Assembly: GCF_002443255.2 (NCBI RefSeq)
Contig: NW_019211454.1
Location: 31,292,061-31,356,060, forward strand
Direction: 5' to 3'
Source of the DNA: Varroa destructor
Taxonomy: Eukaryota > Arthropoda > Arachnida > Mesostigmata > Varroidae
DNA: 64,000 bases
Each line of letters opens with the position of its first letter. The stretch's first letter is position 1. The notes beneath the pieces were generated by a model. The model saw only the letters and a list, made by a program, of their open reading frames with translations, was not told the DNA's origin and ran no database searches. Both the position numbers and the translations under genes were made by a program. This document shows positions 1 to 13,431 of the stretch, piece by piece.

Positions 1-2070
1 GCACTGAACGACATATCCATATATGAAAATCCTAACGCGTAGTTATCTGGTCTGTATTCGATTAATCGTGAAGGCCTCCTGCACACTCGTAAGAGCCGGA
101 CTAGGCATCGCTAAAACCCCACACAAATATCACTAGATATAATCGAAGCAATACGCAAATGCCCAGGCTTCCACCGTGCAAACTGAACGCTTCTCAATAT
201 TCAGATTCATCCATCTTTACCACCATAATTACCCGTATATTATGTCTGCAAGTAATGACAACCGTTCGAATTCCCATTAAATTTAGGCCAATATTCACGC
301 AGCTAAACATCCTACAATGAAACAGTTCGTCACGCTCGTGGTCATCTCTGAAGTCACCCAGAATTGAGGTTGACGTTATCAATAGCATAGACATTTTACA
401 AGCGGATTTTTTTAATTCAAATTTACACCGATTAGAATTCGCCGATTTTTTGCGTGCGTTTCTTGAAAAACGTAATTGACTCGTACTTTTTATAACACTT
501 ATTTTTTACACAGTTAGTTAGAATGGTATAGTTAGTTATAAATGACGTTGGGTAAAGAACATCTACGGCATGACGACGCTTGATGAAAAGTCCCGAGTTT
601 ACGAAGGAGTACAAGAGGTGAGCTTTTTAGTTCAGCCGATGTTTTTTTATACTGTTTCATAATTTGTTGGCCTGTTCTTATTTTACGGGTGGCAAAAAAT
701 TAATTTGAACGGCGGCGATTAAGCTTTCATGATAATCGTGGAAAGGTAAGGAAGGTCATCTATACTATCGAAGATCGGAACTATAAGGTTTCAAGATAAA
801 CGAACAAGCCGACTTAGGCCAGGTAGAAGAAAAAGCCACGCGTTAGAGCGACGTATTCAGTGAAAGCAGTGGCCAAAGGCGCTGGATTGGGGGCACAAAG
901 AGTTGAGCTATAGGAACGATATAGTGAAACCAGTGTATGTGGGAAAATTGTCCAATTTCAATAATAGCAAAAGCCAATACTTCGGGGCAAAAATTAGCTT
1001 ATAAGCTGAAAGTAGTTTTTAAGACAACTGTAATTTTAGGTCTGCATTCGAATTCTGAACCCATGTGAACGGCTAATGGTGCTCCTAATGTTGAGTAGTT
1101 GCTTAAAGCCAAAAAGTGACAAAACGTTATACTGACGTTTTCTCACTCCAGCTTCACGTTGTGAGATAGCGCTGGATTCGTAATTCTACTGTCACAAATT
1201 GTCTACCAGCTGAAATGATTACCTTAAAATGTAGTTCCATTCGAAAACATAGAAAGTCTATTCAGACATGAACCTGAAGAACGAACTCTTCACGTTTTTC
1301 TGTAAGTACTAGAACTTTAGACGTGGAAATAATTATACAGTAGATCTATAAGCACCTTTTTCATACTTGTCCGTAGCACACAATACAAATAAGATAGATA
1401 ACACCTATGAAGACACCTAAGAGGTGACTTCTTCAGATTACATCTATGCACGGGAATCTGAAATTATGAAATGAAGCTGAAACATTTTCTATGTAATAAG
1501 CTTGTGAACGTACCGAAACTCGTCGTTTTTTTTTTTTTTTTTCTAGCTGGTCTACTAATTTAATGGCAAATAGCGTTTTATTTATAAGATCCTGTTTAAA
1601 CAGAAATGTGCCAAAAAACAGTGTGACCTAGGAGAAGATTTCGGGCAAAAAAACCGCTGTATCATTAACCGATGGCTACATCTGAAGGATGAAAGTCGTC
1701 TTGTAAAGACGCTTTTTTTTCTGGTAATCTTCCAGTAATGTTTTAACAGAAAACCGGATGGTTCAGCCTAGAAACGGTTTATCTTTGGTTATTCCCAGTA
1801 GGTTCTTTAGACGCATATAGGTTAAAGAATTTCTGTTATCTCAAGTAAGAATATGGAAACTATGTAGGAAAGCTCAATTTGGGTGAGTTGAGCGAGATTG
1901 TTTACTGAGAACACAACGGAGAAACGCTAACGTCTCAATGCTTCGACAACAGATGCTGTGTATATTCTATATGACTAGCCAGGCAGTGCTTAGCGGAGTA
2001 TAGACATATAAATAAACGAACCGTTGACGCCGTAGAGTAGCGTATTGAGATATTCATCTTCATTTTATTT
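1..2070. other. No supportable gene; AT-rich non-coding sequence
   Basis: Open frames here are at most 66 codons and show no recognisable motif. The notable element is an uninterrupted run of 17 T at 1526-1542. I see no tRNA-like box pair, no transposon protein remnant and no convincing acceptor-frame-donor combination. Confidence 0.6.
1526..1542. repeat. Poly-T homopolymer, 17 nt
   Basis: Seventeen consecutive T residues, followed by CTAG. It could be the reverse-strand tail of an old retroposed sequence or simple slippage. No recognisable retroposon body flanks it. Confidence 0.9.
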
Positions 2071-2122
2071 AAAAGAACGTTAAACGGTAAGATTAAGTAA
2101 TCTTACTGTTTAACGTTCTTTT
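2071..2122. repeat. Near-perfect inverted repeat, 25-bp arms, 2-nt centre
   Basis: Left arm 2071-2095 and right arm 2098-2122 are reverse complements at 24 of 25 positions. The single difference (G/A) becomes a G-U wobble in RNA. Only AG separates the arms, so as DNA this can form a cruciform and as RNA a long hairpin with a few terminal bases unpaired. It lies about 110 bp upstream of the 171-codon open frame. It could be a tiny foldback element, an end of a MITE-like element, or a hairpin RNA. The centre is tight for a canonical microRNA precursor. Confidence 0.85.
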
Positions 2123-2229
2123 TCAATTTTTTAGTGCTTAATAGTGACATATTAAGTCTTGCATTAGGCGCTTGTGAGCTATATGTCTAACAAAACGATG
2201 ATGTTTTTAAATATTTTGGGTCCAAATAC

Positions 2230-2745
2230 GTGATTGTAATTTGGCCGTTAATTTGGGTACTAAACAAGAGGCAAAAGGTACTACGCATGGCCTTTAGTAA
2301 AGGCAAACGTCTGTTTCGATTAACTGATATTAATGATGAAACGGAGTTTTTTTCTAATGTGTTTTCTATGATCTGTATGTTAATATTTTATACTACAGTA
2401 TGCGTTGCAACTATAGCGAGTTATTTAGTTTTCAGAGATCACGCAAAAATAGTCTACCGTGGACTTATGGCGTTAAAGCTGGTAGTATGTTTATCGCGAC
2501 ACTGCGGAGGTACGATGACCCATTTCTCCTTATCATTGACAAAAAATTTCATCCCAAAAACTTATAGCCTTATATTGTATACACAACAATTTAGACGCTT
2601 CCTGACTGTGTGCAAATACATCGAACAGATAAGCGCATTGTGCAGTGAGAGGAGTGTAGAAAACTTATCTAATCGATCGTCGAAGATCACTAGAGAGAAG
2701 ATAGGTTGTATTCATTTGCTGTTTCGTTGGCCTGGAATAATTTGA
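2230..2745 (+). CDS. Candidate exon or decayed gene, hydrophobic 171-codon open frame
   Basis: One of the two longest open frames in the window. It begins with a non-ATG codon, so a eukaryotic start would be internal or the frame would be an exon. The translation has a hydrophobic stretch around residues 44-68 (FSMICMLIFYTTVCVATIAS) that could span a membrane. A basic and serine-rich region follows around residues 140-160. The overall look faintly recalls the N-terminal half of arthropod 7TM chemoreceptors, but no diagnostic motif is present. Frames of this length occur by chance about once in a sequence this size, so a chance open frame is a serious alternative. Confidence 0.2.
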   Translation: MIVIWPLIWVLNKRQKVLRMAFSKGKRLFRLTDINDETEFFSNVFSMICMLIFYTTVCVATIASYLVFRDHAKIVYRGLMALKLVVCLSRHCGGTMTHFSLSLTKNFIPKTYSLILYTQQFRRFLTVCKYIEQISALCSERSVENLSNRSSKITREKIGCIHLLFRWPGII

Positions 2746-3470
2746 AAGGGTACTAAAATAGGCTGTGACCACGTAGACTTTGTTTAAGAAGGAATACTGT
2801 GCGAATACAAGATACTATTTATGAGGTTAAGATAGAAATAGACAACCATCTATGCCATTTTTTTTTCTGTAGATAAATACGTTTTCGGGAAGCTTGAAAG
2901 CTGTTTAAATTTAGCCCTGCTTGCCGTATTCAATTTTTCTACTTGCAGTGATTACGCCGAGCGCACCAGTTAGTGGGTGCAGAGCGAAACATCAATAAGT
3001 TAATGACGAACGCTCATTCCGCGAGCTGTTGTTGACTGACTAGTTAAAAACACATGGGCCGTGCTTCAGCGCATGTACCGTACATCAGAGCAAACACTAT
3101 AGATTTTCGTGCCTGACACATTCATGAAAATCACACATACTTAAGGTGAACGTTTCATATACTAAGTTTTTATAGATAATCTGGTTGCAGCCTGTAATTA
3201 TTCGATAAATCTCCAAGTATCTGAGAAGTTAGCGCTGTGTAAAAACATATAAAAAAATCATCATACAGCCATATTCTTTACCTCAATCCTGTCTCATTGT
3301 GTAACGCTAGCTAGCTGAGGGTCTAGCTGAGGGACCAATGCGCATAAATAGGCAGAGAGGGAAAATTATCTCATTTAGCAGTGTTCATTGATAATGAGTA
3401 CCTTTTCGCACCGAACAATGCCATTTTAAAATGCACGTCGATATTTTTGTACAGTGGTAAAGGTTATGAC
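2746..3470. other. No supportable gene
   Basis: Non-coding-looking sequence with stops in all frames. A short direct repeat of TAGCTGAGG lies near 3313-3333. Nothing else stands out. Confidence 0.55.
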
Positions 3471-4340
3471 CGAACAGAAACGTGCTGGACATCCGAAGAG
3501 GTTAAAGACCCAACTACAGGCCGCTCTAACTAAAATGCGATGTACGAGAGTAGGTAGCCTCCAGGGAGTCCAGACGTCGGAATTTAGCAGACGATGCCCA
3601 AAACCCTGTTATTGATCCCGACCAGTGACTACCGACTGTGCCAAGCATTCGCGCTGCATTATAAATCGACGACTGGCGTTTAGTCCTTCTACAGTTGAAT
3701 GCTTTGTCAGTTAGAATCGCTGTGCCGCTGCAGTGGTCGGTCTTCCGAAAACGGCCTGAAAACAGAAGGATGGATACTTTATTTTTGGGCTGGCTGGCTG
3801 GCTGGCTGGCGTTTTGATTACTTGTCTTTTAGCACAGTGGAAGAGATAGAGCTGAGAGGCTGCTTTGCTAGGCCACTTGGTCTAACACAGGCCAAAAGTA
3901 CGGAGGCCCACGGAAAGGGTTGCGCGATCATAGCACTGCTACTGCTAGGCAAAACTATCGCTTACCGCTGACCCCACTGACGCCAAGGAGATACGAGGCA
4001 ACTTAATCATGCGGCTTGTCAACCCCGGGTCAGCCAACGTCAGGGGCACTTGCGGAGCTTCAGCACGGCGAACCTCCCGCTCTCGAAGTATCCAATTTAA
4101 CGACCATTACCCATATCCAAGCTAGCACGAAGGTACAGGTTTCCGGCTTCTACTACCGTCTTCGCCCAGCTGTACCCATTGCTGACTTGGACACGGTAAG
4201 GCTGTTCAACGCAAACTTTCGTAGAACTACTGCGAATTTAAGAAGCACCCGAGTACTTAAAAGTGAGTGTAGACAATTGGACCCAGTAGCACACGACGAT
4301 GGGATAGAGATGGACAGAATGGCAAAACGAGGCTAGATTT
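3471..4340. other. GC-richer patch with open frames, unassigned
   Basis: This 0.87-kb patch is visibly richer in G and C than its surroundings. It carries plus-strand open frames at 3699-3971 and 4016-4336, neither starting with ATG. The first contains the tetranucleotide repeat below, read as a Trp/Ala/Gly run. The segment before it (3475-3600) reads as a basic peptide with GHPKRLKTQLQAALTK, distantly reminiscent of the helix-turn-helix linker of Tc1-like transposases. No catalytic motif follows. It may be a worn transposon or an exon-rich fragment, but I cannot assign it. Confidence 0.3.
3788..3810. repeat. (GGCT)5 microsatellite
   Basis: Five tandem GGCT units plus GGC. The reverse-complement repeat (GCCA)5 occurs at 35849-35868. 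Confidence 0.95.
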
Positions 4341-7300
4341 TCGAAAGGCTTTGCTTACCAATACCACCCGTTAGCGTACTTCCTGTACCGTTAGCCGTCG
4401 CCTGTTCTTTTAATGTTTACATGTTACTTAGAAGTTGCGTATGCTTCTCTTAGCCATACCTTGCGCTGCTTAATATTTACTAGCGTATAAAAGACGTGCA
4501 GTATGCGGGATGAGCACGATCATGACTGCGTCCTAAAGCAACGCAGCACAGAAGCGATTCAGCGCGACCAGTGGAAACAATAAAATTATACGTATACTAA
4601 TAGCCTATTTTTTAGTATAAGGCCAACTTTGTGTAACATTGAGTTTACCCTGTAAATGTAGACGTATGAACGGTTCGTCGCATATTACAGAATGTAGACA
4701 GCCTACCTAACAATAATACACATAGGAATAATCATATCTATTTTGGCTTTAGAGAATACATGCGAATGGTAGCAAGTGGAGGCGATTGCAGAGTCATAGA
4801 ACGCACAACGCCGGTATACTTGCGAAGGGGCTTAGCCCTTATCCACCTGTTGATTGATGACCAATTATCTTGAAAATAAGTAAATCATGGTGCATTTAGC
4901 CTGCTGTATTTTACAAGAGTGGGCAGACTGGTTTTGACGTACAGATACTATCCTAAATAAGAAATATATTTCTAGGCGTGTACGGCCATTAAAGCGAAAC
5001 CTAGGATGTGTTACGCGAAAACTTCTCAAATATGACAAGCCTTTTCGAACAATCTAAACAATCAGTGGAACTGCTACTATTTATTAGAAGTATTCAGAGA
5101 CTATGTCTTGACGGAGATAAGCTCGTTTTCCTCCTTTTGTTACGTTTCAAAAGTCTACTTTTTCACTCCGTTAAAGGTTTTTGTCTTTGACGATAGTTTC
5201 TATCGGGCTTGTGTTACTTTGCAACCGGGACTTTTCTGTAAACAAGTTTCGTTCCACAGATGCGTTTTAAGTAAATATAAATCTCAAAAAATCGATCCAC
5301 ATGCGCCATTAAAATAATGATTTACGTTAAGTAAAATTTCTTTACCTTTATGTTTTCCTATCCAGGCTTAGACTCCTGAGATTTTACTCTGACTAAAATA
5401 AGCTGAGTTCTGAATGATTAAATGGCTAAGCCTAATTTCATAGATAATTGAATCGGGTACAGAAAACCATTTAGGAATATTTTAACGGTGTATCGTTTAT
5501 CCAAATAACAGATACATGAAACGTTGCCAAGGCGTTGCTTGACGTCACCGTAAACATCTGTACAGGTCCACGAAGAGATGCAATGCAAATTGCAACGACT
5601 AGGTTGAACTATCAAGTGACGATGGGTAACAACGAAACACGACTTAGCTATAGCTTCTCACTCGGCTTTCGTTCACCGAGTCGTCGTCGTCGTCGTCGTC
5701 ATCGTCGTTTTCTTGAATGACTCGTTTCTAAGCAGTTGCAAAGCTGAACGAAACAGCACGCAATGTAGTAACAGGAGCATGTTGCTAAATACAATAACAT
5801 ATTTTCTGGTGATCGGTTTCGTTTGAGTGCCGTAGGTACGCGAAGGGTATGGCGGCAGTTCTTAAAAATGACCTTTCAGTAATCATTAGCCAACTGCAGT
5901 GGCTAATTAGAACCTCTCTACATGTCACAAAATATTTCAACGCGTACAACAAACAAATTTCAGCTTTCGTCTACTTTCTACCTCACGTAAAATGTGAACA
6001 TACAAAAACTGTAGTATTGGTTGAAGATGTTGAAATGTTATGTATCAACTTCTTTCTAGCTATCCTAAATGTGTACACTGTATGTGAAATGGCCCCATGA
6101 TTGTGTATCAGAAGGTACCGTTTGATTCTATGCGATGCAATCTCGTTTTAGTGCACGGGACGCACTTACGTAGAAACAACTATCAATGGATTATCAGCTT
6201 TTACACTTGCCATAAGCAGTCTTATATTAAATAAGATGATATCAATCCTGTAAATATGAAGATACGAATTCGTTGTGCGACCTCAGTAAAAAATTCACTA
6301 TGCGAGGAAAAAGTCTCAAGTGAAAGTATGCTGTTAAGCCTCAAACAGCCTCAAACTACTCGAAAGCAGCGTCTCAAGAGCGTGTTCCCTAAAATATATG
6401 TATATACGATCGGGTAGTAAAAAATAGAAGTTAGTAAAGGCCCGACTAAGATGGTAACAAATACCACAGCGTCATTATGATTCGTATCCTTATTGTCCAG
6501 GACACTACGAAACAAATGTTTATAGCACTTAACCAAAAGGTAAATAAGCTCCTATCTATACATACACTGCTTACTGTGAGCTTCCTATGCAGATTGTACG
6601 GAAAAAAGTTGACACTGAAAGCACCGCGGTGCAAGTGCGGAGTCAAAGTGATTTTATGTTCGGAATAACATTGCATAGTTAAGGAGAGCCGTAAAAAAGG
6701 AGAACTCCTCTTGAGGCTTACGAAGGCACATCTGAATCGAGGAGATTATACCATCAGAGAGTCTGCGGATCTCGCTTCATATCATCTGGAACGACTGGAG
6801 ATCCTGCGACATAGTTTGAGGGTGAACGAACCGTCGTCATTGAAACGACCGCGTCGGTAGGCCCGTTCATATATTGAGAGATTTTTGGAAATCGGCGGTG
6901 CTCGAAAAACTTAGCAAAAAACAATGAACAATTAATGACAGATGGGAATGAGCATTCCACAATTTAGTCAGTTGAGTGAGAACACAAAATGAACCGTACA
7001 AATCTACTTATACAATTGTCATAGGGCCTATAAATTAACTATTAGAGATCGCTGAATTCTCTATATTGTTTTTCTATTAAAAGAAAAAAAATCGATAAAA
7101 ATGGAAACAAATTCTTCTCGGCAGTTAATTAACACAGTACTAAATTTTTTTTACTAATAATGCATAAATAATATGAAGGAACTGGAAAGTAGAAGTAATC
7201 CGTTTATCATTATCTACCAAGAAATACCAGGAATGGAACGTTTGTCAGTGATCATACATTTCAGTAAATCAATTAAAAGCCGTATTGAAGGCTAAAAGCA

Positions 7301-10300
7301 TAACGCTCATAGAAGGCATAGGTACACATAAATTTTTCTAAACGCCTGCAAATAGGACCACTTTTATTGTAACTTGCTTACATTTGATAGATTAGTCGAA
7401 TACCAAGGAGGAGTCGGACAAAGTCTGCAGCCAGTGTCAACCAATAATAATCTGTAAGACATCAATTCGATCGCAATTATATGTGTGACGGATTTCTCAT
7501 CCTAAATAGTCGCAAAAAAGAACACAAACGTCGTACCGTTCGTCCTGTCAAATCTGAATTAGGTTATTAAGCAGTCACAGATGCTGTCTACTTTGTCAGG
7601 ACAGCAGCAGCAGCATGCAACAGGAGTGGTGACAGGGTATATTTCATTAAGCTGGCAATGTACTGTGATCCGATATGCAGTGTGCTAGTTTTTTAAGGAA
7701 GGATACAGTTTTAAAATAATACGAACGTTTCCATGAAACAAAGTTATCAGTGACAACTTCATTGACTTTAGGGCTTTTAGGATCTCATACAAATGTCCAC
7801 TGTTCACAATAATTGCTTAATTATTAGTAACTACAAAAGAGATGTACGGTGTAATTAGTTGACAACAGCTAACGTTTCTATTAGGTTTTCGAGCCTGCTC
7901 CGAAGTGCAGATAAAACAATGTTTGAGATAATTATAGATTTAGAAACTTAGCTATGCAATTGCTATCTTTGTTTGACCTAATATATCTACTGAAATACAC
8001 TGAGCGTATCATAGCATGGCCCATTAAGACGATAGTAATCACGAAGGCCGTTAGCAAGTATTAGGTTTTTAGAGGTATTTAACAGCCACTTATAAACGCA
8101 GAAGGACATTAAGGTTACTGACATGTAACTTGTTAAGATATGGGTTCCTAATTTCAGCTTCCCGCGTAGCTCCATTTAACTATCGTTCTATTCCATGGCT
8201 CTAGTTCAGTCTTCATAGCGTTACTGGTGTTTTGCTCGCACGTCACCACACTAAAGGGCTTCAAGCTTCACAAACACGTCCTTTGAATATCAAAACTAGC
8301 TCCATGCGAGTGCTACACATGTACGCTTACTAACACAAATTAATTTCGTAAGTAATACTGGCATGTCGGCTTGTGAAATAACATAGCATGGCATAATAAA
8401 ATAAAGCATATTTATTACAGCCAACCGTTTGTTTAATAATATACTGCAAGATGCTCGTGTAGTGCTAATGTCTGAAAATTATTATGGCACGAAGCTCGAT
8501 GCTACCTTATCCTGCTTTTCATATAGCTGAGAGTAGGAATCAATTTTACAGACGATGAGGAAAAGAACGACGATTTCCGATCGTACTCAGGGCTTAAAGT
8601 GATGGTCCTACTATCCACTAAACTTGTACTATAATAAGCCGAGTTGCTTCATATCGATTTATAAATTTTTGATCGTTCTTCATATAAGCGCTCTTTCACT
8701 ATCTGAACTTAGTCAATCATAGGTGTGTTCCTCCCTACCGAATGATGTGACGAGCACTCCCCAGGCTTCATCTTCCGATTTAGGAGTCAAAGATACGCGT
8801 TTTTAGCGATGGAGAATGTTCTACACCACCGGGTTTCTTGGTACGCATTAGGGGTCACCTTTCTCGGTCAGCCTCGTAGGGTTCGCTTAACGGTGGGTGC
8901 ATTGCCATTCCGCACGTTAGGACCACAGTAACAGAATAATCACGAGACATTGTTTTTTTTCTCAGTTTCAACTATCTGTTGAATGGATTAAAAATTACTA
9001 CATCGATTTTAAACATACTGTTTGCGCCTTTTTTGAAGTAGCTGTTGCTTAGAATGCAATATATAAAATTTACTTTTGCGGAACGGTTCTACATGCTCTA
9101 AATGTTAGGGAAGGTCACCTTTCACCCGCAGAAAGACATAGCTGCAGTATCGGCGAATGGTTGATATTAATGGGAACGCTGGGTGAAACCTTTGGAGTTA
9201 ATTTCACTATGTTCGTAGGAATCACAGGATGATACAAGCCTTCTTAAGGCTACTAAGATGCTTAAGTTGCCCACGCTAAATACTGTTATATATAATTCGT
9301 TTGTTGTTGTAAAATTGCTGGCAACTTTTTTATGTTATCGTACTGGCACCGTTATATTAGATCTCGTCGTTTTCATTGAGATCAAGTACCGTGAGCTTTT
9401 AGCCAAGTGTCACGGAACCGTTTACCAATATAGGGGACAAAGCGTTCTCGAACGAGCACAATAATAATAATAATGTAGAAAACGCCTATTTTTGTTTTGA
9501 TGACTCGTGTAGCAGGAGTGTACACGGTCGTAAGCAAATTAGTAACGCGTAGACAGGCAAGTGCAAGTTTTACCGCAGTCAACTTTAAAGTTGATTAAGG
9601 TTACTGTGAAAAGGTTATCTATTTGACTTTTACCCATTCCTCTATAACGAAGCTTAAAATTGGCATTTAACAGCGAGTATATATATATACGTTAAATACA
9701 CTTGTTTAATGAATTTTGTCCTTCATCTATTTCGCGTTCCGAAATTTACTAATCGCGTGATGATGTCTAAATTCAAGGTGGACAGACAAGACTGCTTTAT
9801 GAAGTTTAGTCAAAAGAATAATTAATCGCTATCAGCTATTGTTAGTAAAGTGATCATCTGCGTGAAACGGTGAGCATCCTTAAGGGTAAGGGTTGCAATT
9901 TTTCCAATATCTTTCGTTCTTGACGAAGGACATCATCTAATTTACTTTTACTGGATTTTTTTTAGCCAACCGTTTTTGATAAGGACGCGGATCGTTTGCT
10001 AGTATTAGTAGTGTCAGAGCAGCGCAATATCTCAGTAGCCGTGCCTTGACATGAAAAGAACAAAAGAATTTTTGCGGACCGGTGTTTTTTATTCTACTGA
10101 ACAATTTCACAGAAACAATAAAATGAGCTAAACATTTTTCCGGGAAGTTTATTTTAAAGATCTACAAATTACCCCAATAAATTAGATACTTGACTTATTT
10201 TTGCCGGGTTTAATTTATTTTATAATAGTCTAAAGATAAAGGGCTGAAGAGTCAAGCAGAAGACAAAAGGCACAAGTAAATGTAACGTACGCAGCGTTCT

Positions 10301-12894
10301 CTCTCGCTTGTCAAGATAATAATACACTTTAGGATCGAGACACTTGTCCTTAATTTTTAACGCCGACGACTACACCTGGTTGTATCATATAGGTTTATAA
10401 AGGAAGTGCATAAAAGGTAACGTGGAGATTTCAATTGACCATAATAAAAAAGCTAGTAACTTGAAACGGCTTCTCTGATCTCAAAGTACTTCCGCTACCA
10501 ACATCAGCGCCAATTGCCATTAGCCGGAAGGGGAATTGCCTTAACATCCGTTCTAGAGATGAATTTAAAACACGGAAGGCTTTTCTGCGTATCAGGATGT
10601 GATGATGGAAATGGTAGCTTTGTTTTGTTCCTCCTAATTAAGCGAAATATAGTAATCATGGACGTCAGATAGAACTATTGTTAATATTTAACTTTAATAG
10701 TTACCAGCACAGAACAATTGTATCTCGATGAACGTGACCAACATAGATTAAAGCACGTGCAAGAGTACGTTTGGTAAATGAAAATTAGATGAACCCCATG
10801 TACCTTCTCTAGACGTTCTGTACTGAGCAAAAACCATTGGAGGCAAATATCATATAAAGAGCTTGCCTATACTCGTTTAGCGCTGACGCAAAAGTTTAAA
10901 TTAATGCTAGGTGGATTTATGCATGGGGTATCTGTTATATCTGAACTAGTACAATAGGGCATGACTATAAAAACGGGTAGCGAAATATTTCTGGATCATT
11001 TTGACATGTGTCAAATAAGCCAGAGGTAAAACTGGCGAACGTATTGAACCGTTCAATAGAAATGTAATTGATTTTTAAAGGTAAACCAGCTTTTTTTTTC
11101 GATCGCTTAATCACCGGGTCCGTACGAGCACTAATACTCAAGTAGAAGTTCTTATTATTCACTATTTTAGCAGCAGTTGCCGTAACGTAATAACTATTAG
11201 AGTTAATTTAAACGGTCACTGAACGAATACAGACAATATTGCTCCAGCTAACGTCAGTAGTTAAGTCTGCATGAAGGTTACCTTAATGAGCTCTATCGGT
11301 CTGTTTATTTTTAGGAATATTACAGAATATACCAAAGCTGAAATTGGCTTTAAACAGACGGTGCTGAGAGATTTCTCCCTGTGAGAGGACACGAGACGAT
11401 ATGCATGGCCTATGGCTACCTAATCGTAAACATACCTGTATCCAATGGTAGTAAGGGGACTTATTCCAAGGTTGCTGAGTCACGAAGAAACCTTACGATA
11501 GAACGATAAGCACGAATAAAAATTACCGGTTGAAAAAGCTGATTCAATAAAACTGATATTTGCGTACGACGTAGCTCGCTCCTTATTACAGGCCACTGTC
11601 AGGCTCGATCTATTCCTTTCCTTTAGGTCTTGACCCTATTTTCATCTAGGAGTTTTAATTTTACACACTAACGCCTAGGCATAGCTTTGCTTTTCCGATG
11701 AGGATGACTGGGTTTCGTAAAATTTGCATGGAAACGTATTTTCCTCAAGTCTTTAGGAGACATCAAATATGAAATCGAACAAGTATATCCACTGAACCTT
11801 TACTCGTCCCCTAGACAGCCCAACCCATCTATATCGTACCTGCTGTTGCTTCTTAGATAACCGAAGTGGTGTTTCGTCACGGTAAGATGCTGAGCGCGAA
11901 AAGTAACTTTCAACAAGATATGAGGGTATTGTTATCTATCAATCTAATCTTGGCAGCCACACTTAATCTTCGTCGCTTTACGAAATATATATGCGCACGA
12001 GGTATAATGTTAATATGCTATAGGAATAGCGCGTTCTGCACGATAAACTATTTTTGGTAATATTATTTTTCGACGATAAACCCACGGACCTTCCAGGTGC
12101 TGCGAAGAGCTCAATAGGATTTCAATAATAAATAAAGAGCCCCTATAATATCTTCTACCAACGATTTGTTTACAATTAGCCGCTGTAGATAAGCGCCCCA
12201 GAGGCTCACATTATAAAATATTAAATCAAATAAACGTTACCTTCGACTGGAATATATTCTAGATACTCCAATCAACTTTTAACTGTGCCTTAATTACAAT
12301 TCTTAATTAGCAAACTGGCAAAGTGTAAGTTATCTTGTTTATCAGGTGATTTAGATAATCTCGCTTTTTTCTTTAACCATACACTCAAAATATTGATAAT
12401 TTATATTGCATCGTCGTGGTCATATTTTCGCTATAATAGGAACTTAAAGTATATACACCTAACATTTTAAACTTTAACTTGCCATAATGTTCGTTTTTGA
12501 CATGCAATATCTATGTACAAGCTAGATCCAACACATTTCAATTGACGTCATAATAATTTTCTGCCTGATCAACTAGTAAGACCACCGTTTGTTAATATAT
12601 ATATTGGTACTATATTCCTAAACACCTGGTCTGCATCTCATACACTGCACGTACTTTTAATTTATGCCATTTCTAGTTAGAAATTTCGTAATAATGCGAA
12701 TGGGGAAAAAATCGCCGTCATTCTTGCCACAGTGCATTTGTGTATCGACATTTTTTTCCTAACGGTTTGTACGGAAGACAGCAGATTTCAAGCGCGTCGA
12801 ACCAAAAGCAGCTACAGAACTCAGCGCGTGCGTGTTCACGCTACATATAACGTTGTGCTGCCTTTGATAGCTTTTTCCATTCTGTAAGCGAAGT
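4341..12894. other. Long region without a supportable gene
   Basis: Only short open frames (up to 83 codons) with no family resemblance. Small features are a (TCG)n repeat at 5680-5708, a tandem GCCTCAAACA-type repeat at 6336-6356, (TA)n at about 9677-9690 and (AAT)5 near 9462-9476. Frames at 5849-6100 (83 codons, real ATG) and 6477-6668 are open, but have no splice context, codon bias or motif that would raise them above chance. Confidence 0.5.
5680..5708. repeat. (TCG)n microsatellite
   Basis: Near-perfect TCG repeat with one interruption (ATC), in a short frame read as an arginine run. No gene context is evident. Confidence 0.95.
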
Positions 12895-13070
12895 TCATTT
12901 AGCATGAGAAATGAGCCAGTGTGATATGGTCCACCGCTGGCCGCTCCTGTGCCTATTTAGTAAACACTTGTCTATCTTCTCAAAGCATCGAAGCTTGGTG
13001 AGACTCGATGACGTTGTTAAGGTGCTGGTGAAGATCAATCGGCGCTTACGAGACGTCATTTTTCGCTTAC

Positions 13071-13200
13071 CTGTCTTGCCTCCGGCACCAGGTAATGATT
13101 GACGGGGCGCTAGTTGGACGCTGTCTAGCGTGACTGGACAGATTTTCTTACCACCGTATAAATCGTTTATTGATGTGATCAAACGATGCTCAATCGTAAA
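13071..13200 (-). CDS. Candidate internal exon, unknown protein
   Basis: On the minus strand a 130-nt segment is flanked by a good acceptor (ACCTTTGACATTAG, ending at 13201) and an excellent donor (ACAG/GTAAGC at 13070-13069). It is open in one frame throughout: 43 codons plus one base. The peptide includes GGKKICPVTLDSVQL followed by a Pro/Gly-rich end (SLPGAGGKT). I recognise no family. Splice-like signals of this quality occur by chance in 64 kb, and I found no phase-matched partner exon. Confidence 0.25.
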
Positions 13201-13431
13201 CTAATGTCAAAGGTTACTCACAGCCGGCGGTCCCACTCCGACAGACTAATGGCGCTCTCCAACTCGGCTGTACGTATGTACGTTCGATGTTCACCGAAAA
13301 ATATTTCAGACAATTTTTCAGGAAGTTGTTGGCTTTACGGCATACGTTGCTCTCTAAAAAATAATGTAAATATTTTAATAAAAATAGGTAAATTCAATCA
13401 ATTGACCGACACCATCCTGCGGAATAAATAA

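Noticed and set aside
3475..3600. Tc1-like helix-turn-helix region
   Set aside because: Only a short basic stretch resembles it, and no DDE catalytic motif follows within the next kilobase.
5849..6100. 83-codon ATG-started plus-strand frame as a gene
   Set aside because: No splice signals, codon bias or motif, and the length is common by chance.
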